DNA from: Escarpia spicata
Lineage: Eukaryota; Annelida; Polychaeta; Sabellida; Siboglinidae
Direction of reading: 5' to 3'
DNA length: 64,000 nucleotides
Assembly: GCA_963995525.1 (NCBI GenBank)
Contig: OZ023210.1
Coordinates: 62,960,826-63,024,825, forward strand
Translations under genes and position numbers: made by a program
The notes under the pieces: generated by a model
What the model was told of the DNA's origin: nothing
The model's database searches: none
The model's input: only the letters and a program-made list of their open reading frames with translations
Shown: positions 48,901 to 59,850 of the stretch, one piece after another
How positions within the stretch are numbered: position 1 is the first letter of the stretch
How the letters are laid out: each line of letters begins with the position of its first letter

Positions 48901-49960
48901 TACTGGAGCAACGTAGAGTGTGAACAGAATAGCTCAAACTTAGAAACGGCTGCAAGATAAGTCAAACCCGGATTCTCTCAGCCGAGAGGCGCATGTTTTC
49001 ATCGCTATCTTGTCGATAATATTATTTCATGCAAATGTCTTATAGAAGACATGGGAAGCTGTAGGAAAGATCGTGATGACGACAGTGGCACTGCTGTTGT
49101 CGCAGTAATATGTCGTAACAACAGCAAGAGCAAGTGCGCCATACAGCAAGAACACTCCAACACCAATCGACATCACCAACACCAATCAACATCACCAACA
49201 CCAATCAACATCACCAACAACCCCCGACAATAGACACATAAGACATGTATGTAAACGACAACCCAGACGCAATGCAAGTTTTATGCTTCTGAAAGAAGAG
49301 TTCCTCTGTCATATCTAGTATAACGCTAAAACGCAATAATATTATTATTATGAAAGCATGAGTCATCCCCATCGCTGTAGCCAGTGTTGACATTATACAA
49401 GGCAGTCTAAACGACGTTCATTAACGTCAACGCCTGCCAACGAACGACATTAAATCGCATGATGCAATTGTTCCAGCACAAATAATTGATATGTTTCGCA
49501 ATATCTCGAGGGGAGGGAGACCGGTATAAAGTGCTAACGAGAAATTGACTTGCTTCAGTGAACGAGCGTTATCATCACGATAGTTCTGTGTAATGCAGAT
49601 AATAGCGATTTCGGACATAACCATCGCTAAACAGCGCAGTACATCACTTAGAGCTTACATTGCCTGAAAGGTTTCAACACCAGTGAAAGGCTTTCAGGAT
49701 GTTTTATTGCGTCGTAGTTTCATGTTACCCAGTCGCGTAGTTAGCACACATGGACGATAAGGGTGATCTTGTGAAAATGTCATCCCTGAGGTAACGATGA
49801 TGAATGAGTAAAAATACTAGAACGAGGATAAACAATTAAGTGAAAAAAAATGACGGGGCGGTTGAAGAGTGGCCGAATGGATTAACACATGATATTTATG
49901 TGTGATAAATGTGGATGGGACGGAGGGACTAAACAAATGAAGGAATGAAGGAATGGATTA
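48901..49960. other. Spacer, no gene recognised
   Basis: Contains a 19-bp tandem repeat of ACACCAATCAACATCACCA (about 3 copies, 49157-49217). Otherwise I see nothing that can be supported. No PH-domain exon for the DOK-like gene was found here. Confidence 0.45.
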
Positions 49961-49961
49961 A

Positions 49962-50517
49962 TAACTGAATTGCTGTGTGAAGGAGAATGTGGAACATGGG
50001 TTGTGTATCGTCGCCATATCAGAGCTCTTGAACAGTTTCAACAGCGCACACTCAGAGCAATCCTGGGTGTCTGCTGGCAAGACCGAATGACCAATGCTAG
50101 CATTCTTGAACAGGCATAGGCATGCACTACCAGCATTGAGGCCCGCCTGATTAAAAGTAAGTTGTGTTGGGCTGGGCATGTCAAGCGCATGCCTGACACC
50201 AGAGTCCCAAAGGAATTATTTTATTCAGAACGTTCCACCGGCAAACATGCTACCGGAGGGCAATAGAAACGTTACAAAGACCAATTGAAACAAACATTAA
50301 GAAATGCAACATAGATGCGGCATCAAACAAACTGAGTGTGAAGGCCGTGTGCGATGGAGATCCATATGCAAAACCGGCGTGGAACATTTTGAAATTTACC
50401 GCGTAGCACATGAAGCCAAAAAACGACAGCGGTCAAACGATCGTGAACACGACAAGAATGCATTGACAACCACTACCGCTGCTGCTATGCATACATATGT
50501 GTGTGATGTGTGCGGCC

Positions 50518-50520
<3 letters not shown>
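49962..50520 (+). mobile_element. LINE ORF2 C-terminal fragment ending at a zinc finger
   Basis: In shifting + strand frames, recognisable blocks occur in order. First are AGC.CLEQFQQR.LR.ILGV-like sequence (TTGAACAGTTTCAACAGCGC at 50031) and the region encoding LLKS.LCWAGHV+RMPDTRVPK (about 50150-50210). Next comes FYSE+STGK...GG..KRYKDQLK...K.CNID (about 50220-50320), and then GVEHFEIYRVAHEAKKRQRS (about 50380-50440). The fragment closes with AAAMHTYVCDVCGR (about 50480-50517), the start of a C2H2 zinc finger. This is the conserved C-terminal region of a widespread invertebrate and fish LINE family (RT thumb, linker, CCHH finger). The copy has several frameshifts, is 5'-truncated, and is cut off by GA repeats at the finger. 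Confidence 0.72.
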
Positions 50521-50565
<45 letters not shown>

Positions 50566-50796
50566 AGGGAGAGGGAGAGGGAGAGGGAGAGGGAGAGGGA
50601 GAGGGGGAGGGAGGCAGGGAGGGAGGGAGGGAGGGAGGGAGGGAGGGAGGGAGGGAGGGAGGGAGGGAGGGAGGGAGGGAGGGAGGGAGGGAGGGAGGGA
50701 GGGAGGGAGGGAGGGAGGGAGAGACAGAGAGAGAGAGAAAGATATAGGGAGGGAGGGGAGGGAGGGAGGAAAGGAGGAGGCAGGAAGGGAGGGAGG

Positions 50797-50835
<39 letters not shown>

Positions 50836-50868
50836 AGGGAGAGAGAGTGGGGGAGAGAGGGAGAGAGT

Positions 50869-50945
<77 letters not shown>

Positions 50946-50989
50946 AGGGAAAGAGAGAGAAAGGGAGAGAGAGGGGGAGGGAAAGAGAG

Positions 50990-51064
<75 letters not shown>

Positions 51065-51114
51065 GGAGGGAGGGGGAGGGAGGGAGGAAAGGAGGAGGCA
51101 GGAAGGGAGGGAGG

Positions 51115-51169
<55 letters not shown>

Positions 51170-51300
51170 AGGGAGGGGAGAGAGTGAGGGAGAGAGGGGA
51201 GAGAGTGAGAGAAGTGAGAGAGAGAGAGAGATTGGGAAGGGGGGGGGGAAGGAGAGTAGTGTGTGGGGAGGGAAAAGAGAGAAGAAAGGGAGAGAGTGGG
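50519..51300. repeat. (GA)n/(GGGA)n purine tract
   Basis: About 780 bp of GAGAGA, GGGAGA and GGGAGG blocks, almost all purine on the + strand. It contains a partial internal duplication (the block near 50746-50830 resembles 51062-51150, including GGAAAGGAGGAGGCAGGAAG). It abuts the assembly gap. Long Ser/Leu/Pro or Arg/Glu frames are artefacts. Confidence 0.97.
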
Positions 51301-51500
51301 NNNNNNNNNNNNNNNNNNNNNNNNNNNNNNNNNNNNNNNNNNNNNNNNNNNNNNNNNNNNNNNNNNNNNNNNNNNNNNNNNNNNNNNNNNNNNNNNNNNN
51401 NNNNNNNNNNNNNNNNNNNNNNNNNNNNNNNNNNNNNNNNNNNNNNNNNNNNNNNNNNNNNNNNNNNNNNNNNNNNNNNNNNNNNNNNNNNNNNNNNNNN
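51301..51500. other. Assembly gap of 200 N
   Basis: Exactly 200 N between a GA-rich and a CA-rich tract. The round size suggests a placeholder, so the true length is unknown. Confidence 0.99.
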
Positions 51501-51745
51501 ACATACACACATACATACAAACACACATACATACAACCACACACATGCACACACACATACATAAACATACATACAAACACACACATACATACATACGCAC
51601 ATACGCACATACACACATACACACATACACACATACACACATACACACATACACACATACACACATACACACATACACACATACACACATACACACATAC
51701 ACACATACACATATGCACACATACACACATACATACATGTTTACA
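51501..51745. repeat. (ACACAT)n microsatellite
   Basis: Runs of ACACATACACAC with ATAC variants directly right of the gap. Confidence 0.97.
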
Positions 51746-52560
51746 TACAGATGTGTCACATCACCGCAAATTATGTCCGAATAGAGCGTCCTTGCTGCAC
51801 AAAACAAATCTTATTCAAGTGTTTCTGTTCCGAATGTCGTAGTTCATTCGTCATGCCTCCCTAATCCGAACAGCAATATCCGTTCCTACGACATATACGT
51901 ACTGAACAAGTCAAAACGTCGGCATACCGAACTTTTAACAAGATTAAAAAAAAATTAACAATTGGAATCGGAAGTGTATATTTGACCCACATATAAAAAC
52001 AAAACGGTACAATTTTCAGAAGACCATAATTATCTACAGCTCAATTGTGAAATACTGAATATGCGTTAAGAAACAAGTAGTACATACATGTGTTATTAAG
52101 TTGAATATATAACATAAACGTAGAAACAATCAATGTATGATATAATCAGTTAACAACATCCTGACCATGAACTATCAGGTTGCTGTAGATAAACAAAAAC
52201 AGGGGTCAGGGAGACTGCCACTAAGACCATTATTGGTCGCTCTCGTAGCAGCCACCCCATTTAGTAATTTTCAACAAAGTATGTTTGGCTTACTTAAACA
52301 CTTTCGATAAAATGATAACAACACAAGTGCATACTTTCTAATGCAGTAACGGTTATACAAGTATTTGAATTATATTACCAATAATTGATGTCAAAATCTA
52401 AAAAAATATAAAACGTTATCTTAATTTGAAAACTAGCAGATAGTTACAACTACATCAGACATAGTAATAACAGCACATCGTGTACGTAAATTAACATAGG
52501 TAATAAAATTAAAACAAGATATGCTTATTTATTGGTTATTAAGAATGTCCACAGATATAA
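51746..52560. other. AT-rich spacer, nothing recognised
   Basis: No coding, repeat or RNA feature can be supported. Confidence 0.4.
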
Positions 52561-53500
52561 CAATTTGGCAAAGAGTACTGTATTCTGTAATTTTATGTAA
52601 AACATATTTTGGCATAACTAATAAATCCTTGTAATGTGTTAAAATGTTGTTCTTTATCTGAAGTGCAGTATTGTTTATTAGCATGGAATATCAAACCTAA
52701 TGTATCGTTTGGCAAAGTCATGTTTTGCCCTTTTTGTATGGATGTTGTCATGTATCCGTGTATTAATGTTGTGAACATTTTTATTTAGCGTAAATGGTAA
52801 GTTTTGCAAATATATTGGTAATGTCATGTACACATGGTTAGTTTCTTAAACAGCGGCTCAGCATGTGCATTATATTTAGCTAAGCATATTATTCTAATCG
52901 CTTTTTTGTAGTTTGATGATTCGGTTACATTTAAAACCTCATAATCATTAGGCCATAATTAATGTATGGTAACATTAATGAGCAAAGTAAATTTTTTATT
53001 TATTGGCAAAAATCGTTTTAGTTTGTTTAATATACCTATCAATTTAGAACATTTGATTGAACTATTTGTAATGTGAATGTCCCAGTTTATGTTTTCTTGC
53101 AAAGTCACCCCAAGAAGATTAAAGTTTTGGACTCTTTTCTATTCTGGTTTCATCAATCTTAAGCAGGAAATTGTTAACTTATTTGTTTCCTAGTTTGTGT
53201 ATTATATACTTGGATTTCTTTATATTTAAAGACAGTTTATTTACTTTCAGCCATTCATTTACCTTGTTTAATTCTGTATTTAAATGTTGTTCGACGTATT
53301 TTGGACATAATATTATGTTTAAAGATTGGATTGTTGTAAATAAAGTTGTAACATCCGCATACATTACGTATTTAAATATTCCACTTGACTTTGGTAAAAG
53401 TGGGCCCAGCATAGAACCCTGTGGCACACCTGTAGTAATAGGCAGGGTTTCAGAAATAGTCTCGTTGTAAATGACGTACTGTGCAAGACTGCCGTCCCGA
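52560..53500 (-). mobile_element. 5'-truncated LINE, RT palm to C-terminus, YADV mutant
   Basis: The - strand frames give, in order: YVIYNETISETLPITTGVPQ and GSMLGPLL (about 53480-53395), then KYVMYADVTTLF with the catalytic block at 53361-53350. Next are LNTELNKVNEWLKVNKLSLN (about 53280-53220), a thumb block FLGVTLQENINWDIHI (about 53110-53050), KKAIRIICLAKYNAHAEPLF (about 52900-52840) and a C-terminal NTLQGFISYAKICF ending at the stop at 52593. This is the order of a Jockey/CR1-superclade RT. The second catalytic Asp of YADD is Val, and sequence between GPLL and the YADV motif is missing. Frameshifts near 53180, 52960 and 52700 confirm a dead copy. The 5' end is truncated near 53490, next to another LINE relic in the same orientation. 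Confidence 0.8.
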
Positions 53501-54340
53501 GCTACGCGCTCCAGACGACAGGCGGACAAGGAAGCCTTTGGCTTATCGAGAGTCCAACAATTTTCCAACTTCGTATAGCCCGCCCGCCCTCCCCAGATAG
53601 CTGTCAATTTTATTTTTGAACATATTCACACTGCTAGCACCAACACAATCATCAGCACCCGCATTGTGCTTGTATGCAATATTCCAAATGAGGTATTGCT
53701 TTGTACAGTGGTACAATTAACTGCTTCTCCTTATATGTGATAGTTCTTCTAACCAGCCCTAGTATTGGGTTACCCTTTGAAGCAGCAATTCTGGATTGCT
53801 CTGAAACTTTCATGTCAGCACAAACTGTCACTTCTAAATCCTTTTCCGTTATTGTTTTGCCCAATATAGTATCCCCCATTATGTATTCGTTGTCCACATT
53901 TCCATGTCCTATGAGAATGCATTAACATTTCCCAAAATTGAACAACATTTGCCATTTTTCAGACCATTTGACTAATTTGGCTAGACGATCTTGTAAAGTA
54001 TGTTTATCTGCATCTGTTTTAACTCTTCTTAACACTTTTGTATCGGTTGGGAATTTCAGTGCTTTGCTTGATATATCATCAATCAAATCATATATATCAG
54101 GAATAATATAGGTCCCAACACCGACCCCTGTGGCACTCCATTTAATCTGGTTTCCAGTTTAAAATATACTCTCTGCAATTACTATTACTCTGTAATATTA
54201 ACTTTCCTTCATTATGGTAGTCCAGTCTATGCGTGCTAAATAAGTTCTCATCTGTCTGTTTATATTTGCCTTTGTTGAAGGTTGGTTCCAAAACATGTTG
54301 AGTAGGAAAACAGTCCTGTATTACAAGCAAACTTGCATAT
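53500..54340 (-). mobile_element. CR1-like LINE relic with internal deletions
   Basis: The - strand order is as follows. An endonuclease C-terminal block, CFPTQHVLEPTFNKG (about 54310-54270), comes first, then GVPQGSVLGPILF (54139-54101). The catalytic region reads FPTDTK where FADDTK is expected (54053-54042). LVKWSEKWQMLFNFGKC (about 53980-53930) and EKDLEVTVCADMKVSEQSRI (about 53840-53780) follow, then LYKAIPHLEYCIQA (about 53700-53660) and SVNMFKNKIDSYLGR (about 53625-53585). These are typical CR1 landmarks (ADDTK, L.W..KW.M.FN..KC, HLEYC.Q.W, N.FK..LD). Sequence between the endonuclease and the PQG motif, and between HLEYC and the C-terminus, is missing, so the copy carries two large internal deletions plus a catalytic-site change. 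Confidence 0.8.
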
Positions 54341-54993
54341 TCCTATCCGATTTGACTGATAGGATTAACAAAAACGAGAAATTGGCCTGGATTATTAAAT
54401 CGCCAACATGACAACCTTCATGGAAAGCCGCCTCACAACCGCGAATATGAAGTTTCTATTACAATTATTTATAAAAGTATAAAGATGACGACGAACCGCA
54501 CAAAAACTATCAAAATATTGCGTTCGACCTTCTTAGTCTGTTCTGTCTAGATTTATTCAACCTGCCAAGCAACTGTGAATCTTAAGACGTGGCTGGTGGC
54601 TGACAAACTGGCGACAGATCGTTTGCGATGCTGGAGATGCACTTTATTAAATGTACAAATATTACATAAAAACTACAAACGTAATCATACTACATATATA
54701 ATAAGTTACTAAACACATTGTTAACAAGAACCCAAACACATACTAATCTATTTCAATAATTGGTTTTATGTATTTTGTATTTCCTACAACATTAGTCACC
54801 TAATTAAAAAATTACGGCAATTGTAATAATTACTAATTAATAATACTATTTTTAAATGTGATAATTAATAGTAGCGTAATATATCATCGAATACCATTTA
54901 GATTGCAAGTATGGGAAATCCACGACGGACATTTATTTCTCATCTACAGGTAGAACTTAATGTTTGAGTTTTAATACGTACAAACAAAATATC
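54341..54993. other. AT-rich spacer, nothing recognised
   Basis: No supported feature. Confidence 0.4.
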
Positions 54994-55010
54994 CAGGGTT
55001 CGACATTAAC
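54994..55010 (+). repeat. CAGGGTTCGACATTAAC, possible DNA-transposon terminus
   Basis: It closely resembles the CAGGGCTCGAAATTAAC-type ends I associate with invertebrate non-autonomous DNA transposons. It sits just outside the AP-1-bearing array. No matching inverted end was found, so this is tentative. Confidence 0.3.
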
Positions 55011-55044
55011 GCTTGAGCGCTTGTCCGGGACAAATAATTATCAA

Positions 55045-56742
55045 TGTCTGACAAGTACATTGTCTAGGACACTTGTCGTCTGGTGGGACAAGTTGATTGA
55101 GTCACAGTATTAATGCAGACAAGTACATTGTCTAGGACACTTGTCGTCTGGTGGGACAAGTTGATTGAGTCACAGTATTAATGCAGACAAGTACATTGTC
55201 CAAGACACTTGTCCGATGGGACAAGTTGATTGAGTCACATTATTAATGCAGACAAATACATTGTCCAAGACACTTGTCCGATGGGACAAGTTAATTGAGT
55301 CACAGTATTAATGCAGACAAGTACATTGTCCAAGACACTTGTCCGATGGGACAAGTTAATTGAGTCACATTATTAATGCAGACAAATACATTGTCCAAGA
55401 CACTTGTCCGATGGGACAAGTTGATTGAGTCACAGTATTAATGCAGACAAGTACATTGTCCAAGACACTTGTCCGATGGGACAAGTTGATTGAGTCACAT
55501 TATTAATGCAGACAAATACATTGTCCAAGACACTTGTCCGATGGGACAAGTTAATTGAGTCACAGTATTAATGCAGACAAGTACGTTGTCCAAGACACTT
55601 GTCCGATGGGACAAGTTGATTGAGTCACATTATTAATGCAGACAAATACATTGTCCAAGACACTTGTCCGATGGGACAAGTTAATTGAGTCACAGTATTA
55701 ATGCAGACAAGTACATTGTCCAAGACACTTGTCCGATGGGACAAGTTAATTGAGTCACATTATTAATGCAGACAAATACATTGTCCAAGACACTTGTCCG
55801 ATGAGACAAGTTGATTGAGTCACAGTATTAATGCAGACAAGTACATTGTCCAAGACACTTGTCCGATGGGACAAGTTGATTGAGTCACATTATTAATGCA
55901 GACAAATACATTGTCCAAGACACTTGTCCGATGGGACAAGTTAATTGAGTCACAGTATTAATGCAGACAAGTACGTTGTCCAAGACACTTGTCCGATGGG
56001 ACAAGTTGATTGAGTCACATTATTAATGCAGACAAATACATTGTCCAAGACACTTGTCCGATGGGACAAGTTGATTGAGTCACAGTATTAATGCAGACAA
56101 GTACATTGTCCAAGACACTTGTCCGATGGGACAAGTTGATTGAGTCACAGTATTAATGCAGACAAGTACATTGTCCAAGACACTTGTCGTCTGGTGGGAC
56201 AAGTTAATTGAGTCACAGTATTAATGCAGACAAGTACGTTGTCCAAGACACTTGTCCGATGGGACAAGTTGATTGAGTCACAATATTAATGCAGACAAAT
56301 ACATTGTCCAAGACACTTGTCCGATGGGACAAGTTAATTGAGTCACAGTATTAATGCAGACAAGTACATTGTCCAAGACACTTGTCCGATGGGACAAGTT
56401 AATTGAGTCACATTATTAATGCAGACAAATACATTGTCCAAGACACTTGTCCGATGGGACAAGTTGATTGAGTCACAGTATTAATGCAGACAAGTACATT
56501 GTCCAAGACACTTGTCCGATGGGACAAGTTGATTGAGTCACATTATTAATGCAGACAAATACATTGTCCAAGACACTTGTCCGATGGGACAAGTTAATTG
56601 AGTCACAGTATTAATGCAGACAAGTACGTTGTCCAAGACACTTGTCCGATGGGACAAGTTGATTGAGTCACAGTATTAATGCAGACAAGTACGTTGTCCA
56701 AGACACTTGTCCGATGGGACAAGTTGATTGAGTTACAGTATT
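55045..56742. repeat. 65-bp minisatellite with TGAGTCA per unit, ~26 copies
   Basis: The unit is ACAAGTTGATTGAGTCACAG, then TATTAATGCAGACAAGTACA and TTGTCCAAGACACTTGTCCG plus ATGGG. The first two units have a longer GTCGTCTGGTG segment. Units alternate between GACAAGTACATTG...CAGTATT and GACAAATACATTG...CATTATT over much of the array, giving a 130-bp dimer. About 25 units keep TGAGTCA; the last has TGAGTTA. The junction ACTTGTCC-GATG-GGACAAGT is a perfect 8-bp inverted repeat in most units. Confidence 0.96.
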
Positions 56743-56744
56743 AA

Positions 56745-58195
56745 CAGGGCTTGAAGTTGCTACTACCTCGTTGCATTTGCGGGTATAATCTTACACTTGT
56801 GACTAGATAAATTGCTTTAGTTGCAATGTGCAATTTAGCACTTTGTCCATTAATTATTGTCCTGCCTGTGGGTGACTGACATTTGGGTCCTTGTGTTGAT
56901 ATATTAATGGACATTAGCCATCAAACAAATTGTGCATGATGCCACTACAACCCCTTGTTCTGCCCCTGCTTACTGTCTGCAGCAAAATATTGATAAATTG
57001 TAGCAAGTGAACTTTGCCTAAAGCTATAGGTACGAAGTCCTATGCAGGCACACCTGTACTGTCCACCCTTATATCACTTGGTGACTTTGGCAACCAGTTT
57101 CAGAAAGGGGCAACTCTTAACTAACTAGTTAGTTTTTTATTTGTTTAAATGTGAAATAATGTGCGCCTATGCAAAATTCATCATAAAGCATGTCTTATAT
57201 ATAATTATATATAATGTATAAAGAGGAAAGTGTTCCCTGTATGAATACTGTATGGACATACATACATTCAAAATAAAAGTGTACAATTTCATAAAAGCAT
57301 TAAATTGCTTAAATAATTGTTACTGTTGTAAATATCAACAAAATTACTAGGTAGCATGCATGGCTAGGTCCAATTACATAACTGTATCTGGAATGTATTA
57401 CAAACAATATTCTGTACTATTAGCAGAGATGATAATTAGGAACGTTGTACGCAGTGTTGATACGTTTAGCTTTTGCGTTTTAATTATTTACAAGGAGGCA
57501 ATGCGTTCCTAGTTTTTAATTAATTAATTAATGTTCTTAAGACAATACTAACTATGTTGAAGGTATACTGCCCGCCAAGTTGTGTTTAGTAAGCCTGTAA
57601 CAACGTTCGTAATTTGAAAGGTACAACTCCAGAGCCAGTTATGGCAATAACACTGGCGTTTTATGTTGTTTAAAGCAATAATTGTTTGGTGGGAAAAGTA
57701 CATTTCTGTTGGGACACGTAAACATAAATTAGTACTTGTCCGGTAGTTTATGGGATTTAATGTCAAGCCGTGATATCGTATTAATTCCATGTACATATAT
57801 AGTCACATATTACCTTATTAGGTTTACGATGCTAGTTGTTTCTTCTGAGACCCGCAGGCAACACGATACACACAAATGTTAGACAATCTACGGTTCGCGA
57901 TTTACGTTTTTCTGGATAAAACACCAGACAGCAATCTCGTTCCTTCTTTTAAACTCATTTGTATCAGGACGTTCCGTCTCTACCGGAGTATGCGAGAGTG
58001 CATTTCCTGTCTCTGTTCATGGTAACACTTCCCAGAATCTCTCAAGGTCCTGTTGACGTCTGATCCATTCATCAAAGTATGCCAGTTCTTTGTAAGATAC
58101 AAAACATGCACGGGCGACTGTCTCTGTACACTTTCTTTTTAATGCAAAGCAGGACATAAATTATTTCTATTTTCCAACAGTCTTTCAATTTACCC
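56745..58195. other. AT-rich spacer, nothing recognised
   Basis: Starts with CAGGGCTTGAAGTTGC (56745-56760), a second possible transposon terminus. One 82-codon - strand frame (57796-57548) has no family resemblance. Confidence 0.4.
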
Positions 58196-58229
58196 GTGGT
58201 CCGCCTGAATTCCGAGCATTTTTTATTAA

Positions 58230-59838
58230 GATAAGATAGATAAAAAAGATAAATTTAAGATAAGATAAAACATGTTGGATTCACATAATACAGTCAATAA
58301 AAGAATAAATTAATACAGTAATACAATCTTCTTTTTGTCATTTAATGTTTATTGCCAGTTGCAAAACCCTCATGGTATTAAAGAGTTACGATATCTGTTC
58401 GTCCAGGTTCTTGGCAATTGGTGCATATTACTCCCTCTTATATCATAATTGGTGGGGTTTTTTTTAGGTAGCAGATGATTTCATTTGTGTGTGCTAATTT
58501 TCATCTTGTTGACATATTTTTCACACAGACAGTTTCGTCTTTCTTCCAATGTCTGTAGGCCAACATAACTAAGTATCTCAGAATAACTTGTACCAGGGAA
58601 AATGCATTTTAGTGCTCTTTTCTGTATCATTGCAATATTGTTTCACAAGTATTGATGTACATTAGTATGCCACACCGGGCATGCATATTCAAGTGCCGAT
58701 CTCACGACGCCGACATACACAGTCACCAGGTCATTCTGGCTAATTCCAGCTCGTTTTAATTGATACAATATGGATAATCGTTTCCCAGTCTTTTTCACAA
58801 TATTCTCCACATGTTTATTCCATATACGATTATGTTATAGAAGTTTGGCGTGGTCTACTTGATCTATCTCCATTCCATTGATCTTTATTGTTGGTATGGT
58901 ATTTCGAAAATTACCATCTTGTCCAAAACTGATGATCATCTCTTTTGATTTTCCTGAACTAATTTTCATGTCATTCTGTCCTGTCCACCCGGCGGCAATG
59001 TCAACCGATTCTTGCATAGCAGATGCACCTTTTCAATCGCATACTTCGAATAACGTACTGTCGTCTACACATTTATCTAAATAGTTTATGTGGACTAGGA
59101 AACATTTAGGTCCAGATATGGTTCCCTGTGGTACTCCCCCATTTGGGTGACCAGAATGCGAATATACATTTCCTATTTTTACTTGTTGAGATGTGTATAG
59201 TAAAAAAAATTCCATCCATCTTATAATGTGTGGGGGTAAATCATACAATTGTACAATTGTAGTTTTCACGTATTTCTTTCTATTGCCTTCAATGTTGTCA
59301 TCCACACATTTCATTACAATTGAATCAAACACCTTGGCAGCTATTGGAATTAGTGATATTGGTATAATGTCCTTTTCAATCGAAATAGGTTGGTTTATTT
59401 TTAGCAACGGTATTACGTTTGCCATTTTCCGTTCCAGGAAGTAGGCCTACTCCTTCTCGCAGTGATTTATTAAACATATCAGTTAATGGAGGAGCGAGGA
59501 CGTTTGCGTGATTTCTTAACACCCACGCAGGAATGTTATCAGGCCCTGTAGCTTTGTTCACCTTTACATTCTGTAATGCTTTGAGAGTAGTGATGACACT
59601 AGTGACATACTGGTTTGGCAATTCCTCATTTACTGTGACTAATTTATTGGCCTTAATTAAACGAGGTAAATGTTCACTTACATATATAAAAAAAACTCGC
59701 TCAATCTGTTGGCTGATAAACTACAATCACCGTCCGTTGTTTTGTTAGCGAGGCCTTACACGCACATATGTTTCCACCAATTGTGATCCTGATTCATTCA
59801 TTTGGTAAAAGTCGTACTTAAGTCTCGAAGCGGCGCGG
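58230..59838 (-). mobile_element. CR1-type LINE, RT ORF2 (decayed, no endonuclease) and 3' end
   Basis: The - strand blocks run in order. A pre-RT linker, AASRLKYDFYQ (about 59835-59795), is followed by RT fingers NVKVNKATGPDNIPAWVLRN (about 59570-59510) and PISLIPIAAKVFDSIVMKC (about 59360-59305). Next are GGVPQGTISGPKCFLVHIN (59140-59085), the catalytic CVDDSTLFEVC (VDD at 59068-59060), and IAAGWTGQNDMKISSGKSKE (about 59000-58940). Thumb is NIVKKTGKRLSILYQLKRAG (about 58800-58740), with LEYACPVWHT (about 58690-58660) and LQTLEERRNCLC (about 58560-58520). The ORF ends RTWTNRYRNSLIP at a stop near 58369. The 3' end is a short TTATCTTATC-type repeat (58230-58270). YxDD is intact as CVDD, but several frameshifts occur, and the apurinic-like endonuclease that should precede RT is absent. 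Confidence 0.82.
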
Positions 59839-59850
59839 TTAACCTTGTTA

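Noticed and set aside
49868..49925. GAGTGGCCGAATGGATTAACAC, resembling the box A region of tRNA-Ser/Leu
   Set aside because: No box B or acceptor stem follows at the right distance. At most an old fragment.
50396..51842. Very long Ser/Leu/Pro-rich and Arg/Glu-rich frames
   Set aside because: They cross GA-rich simple sequence and the N gap. They are pure composition artefacts.
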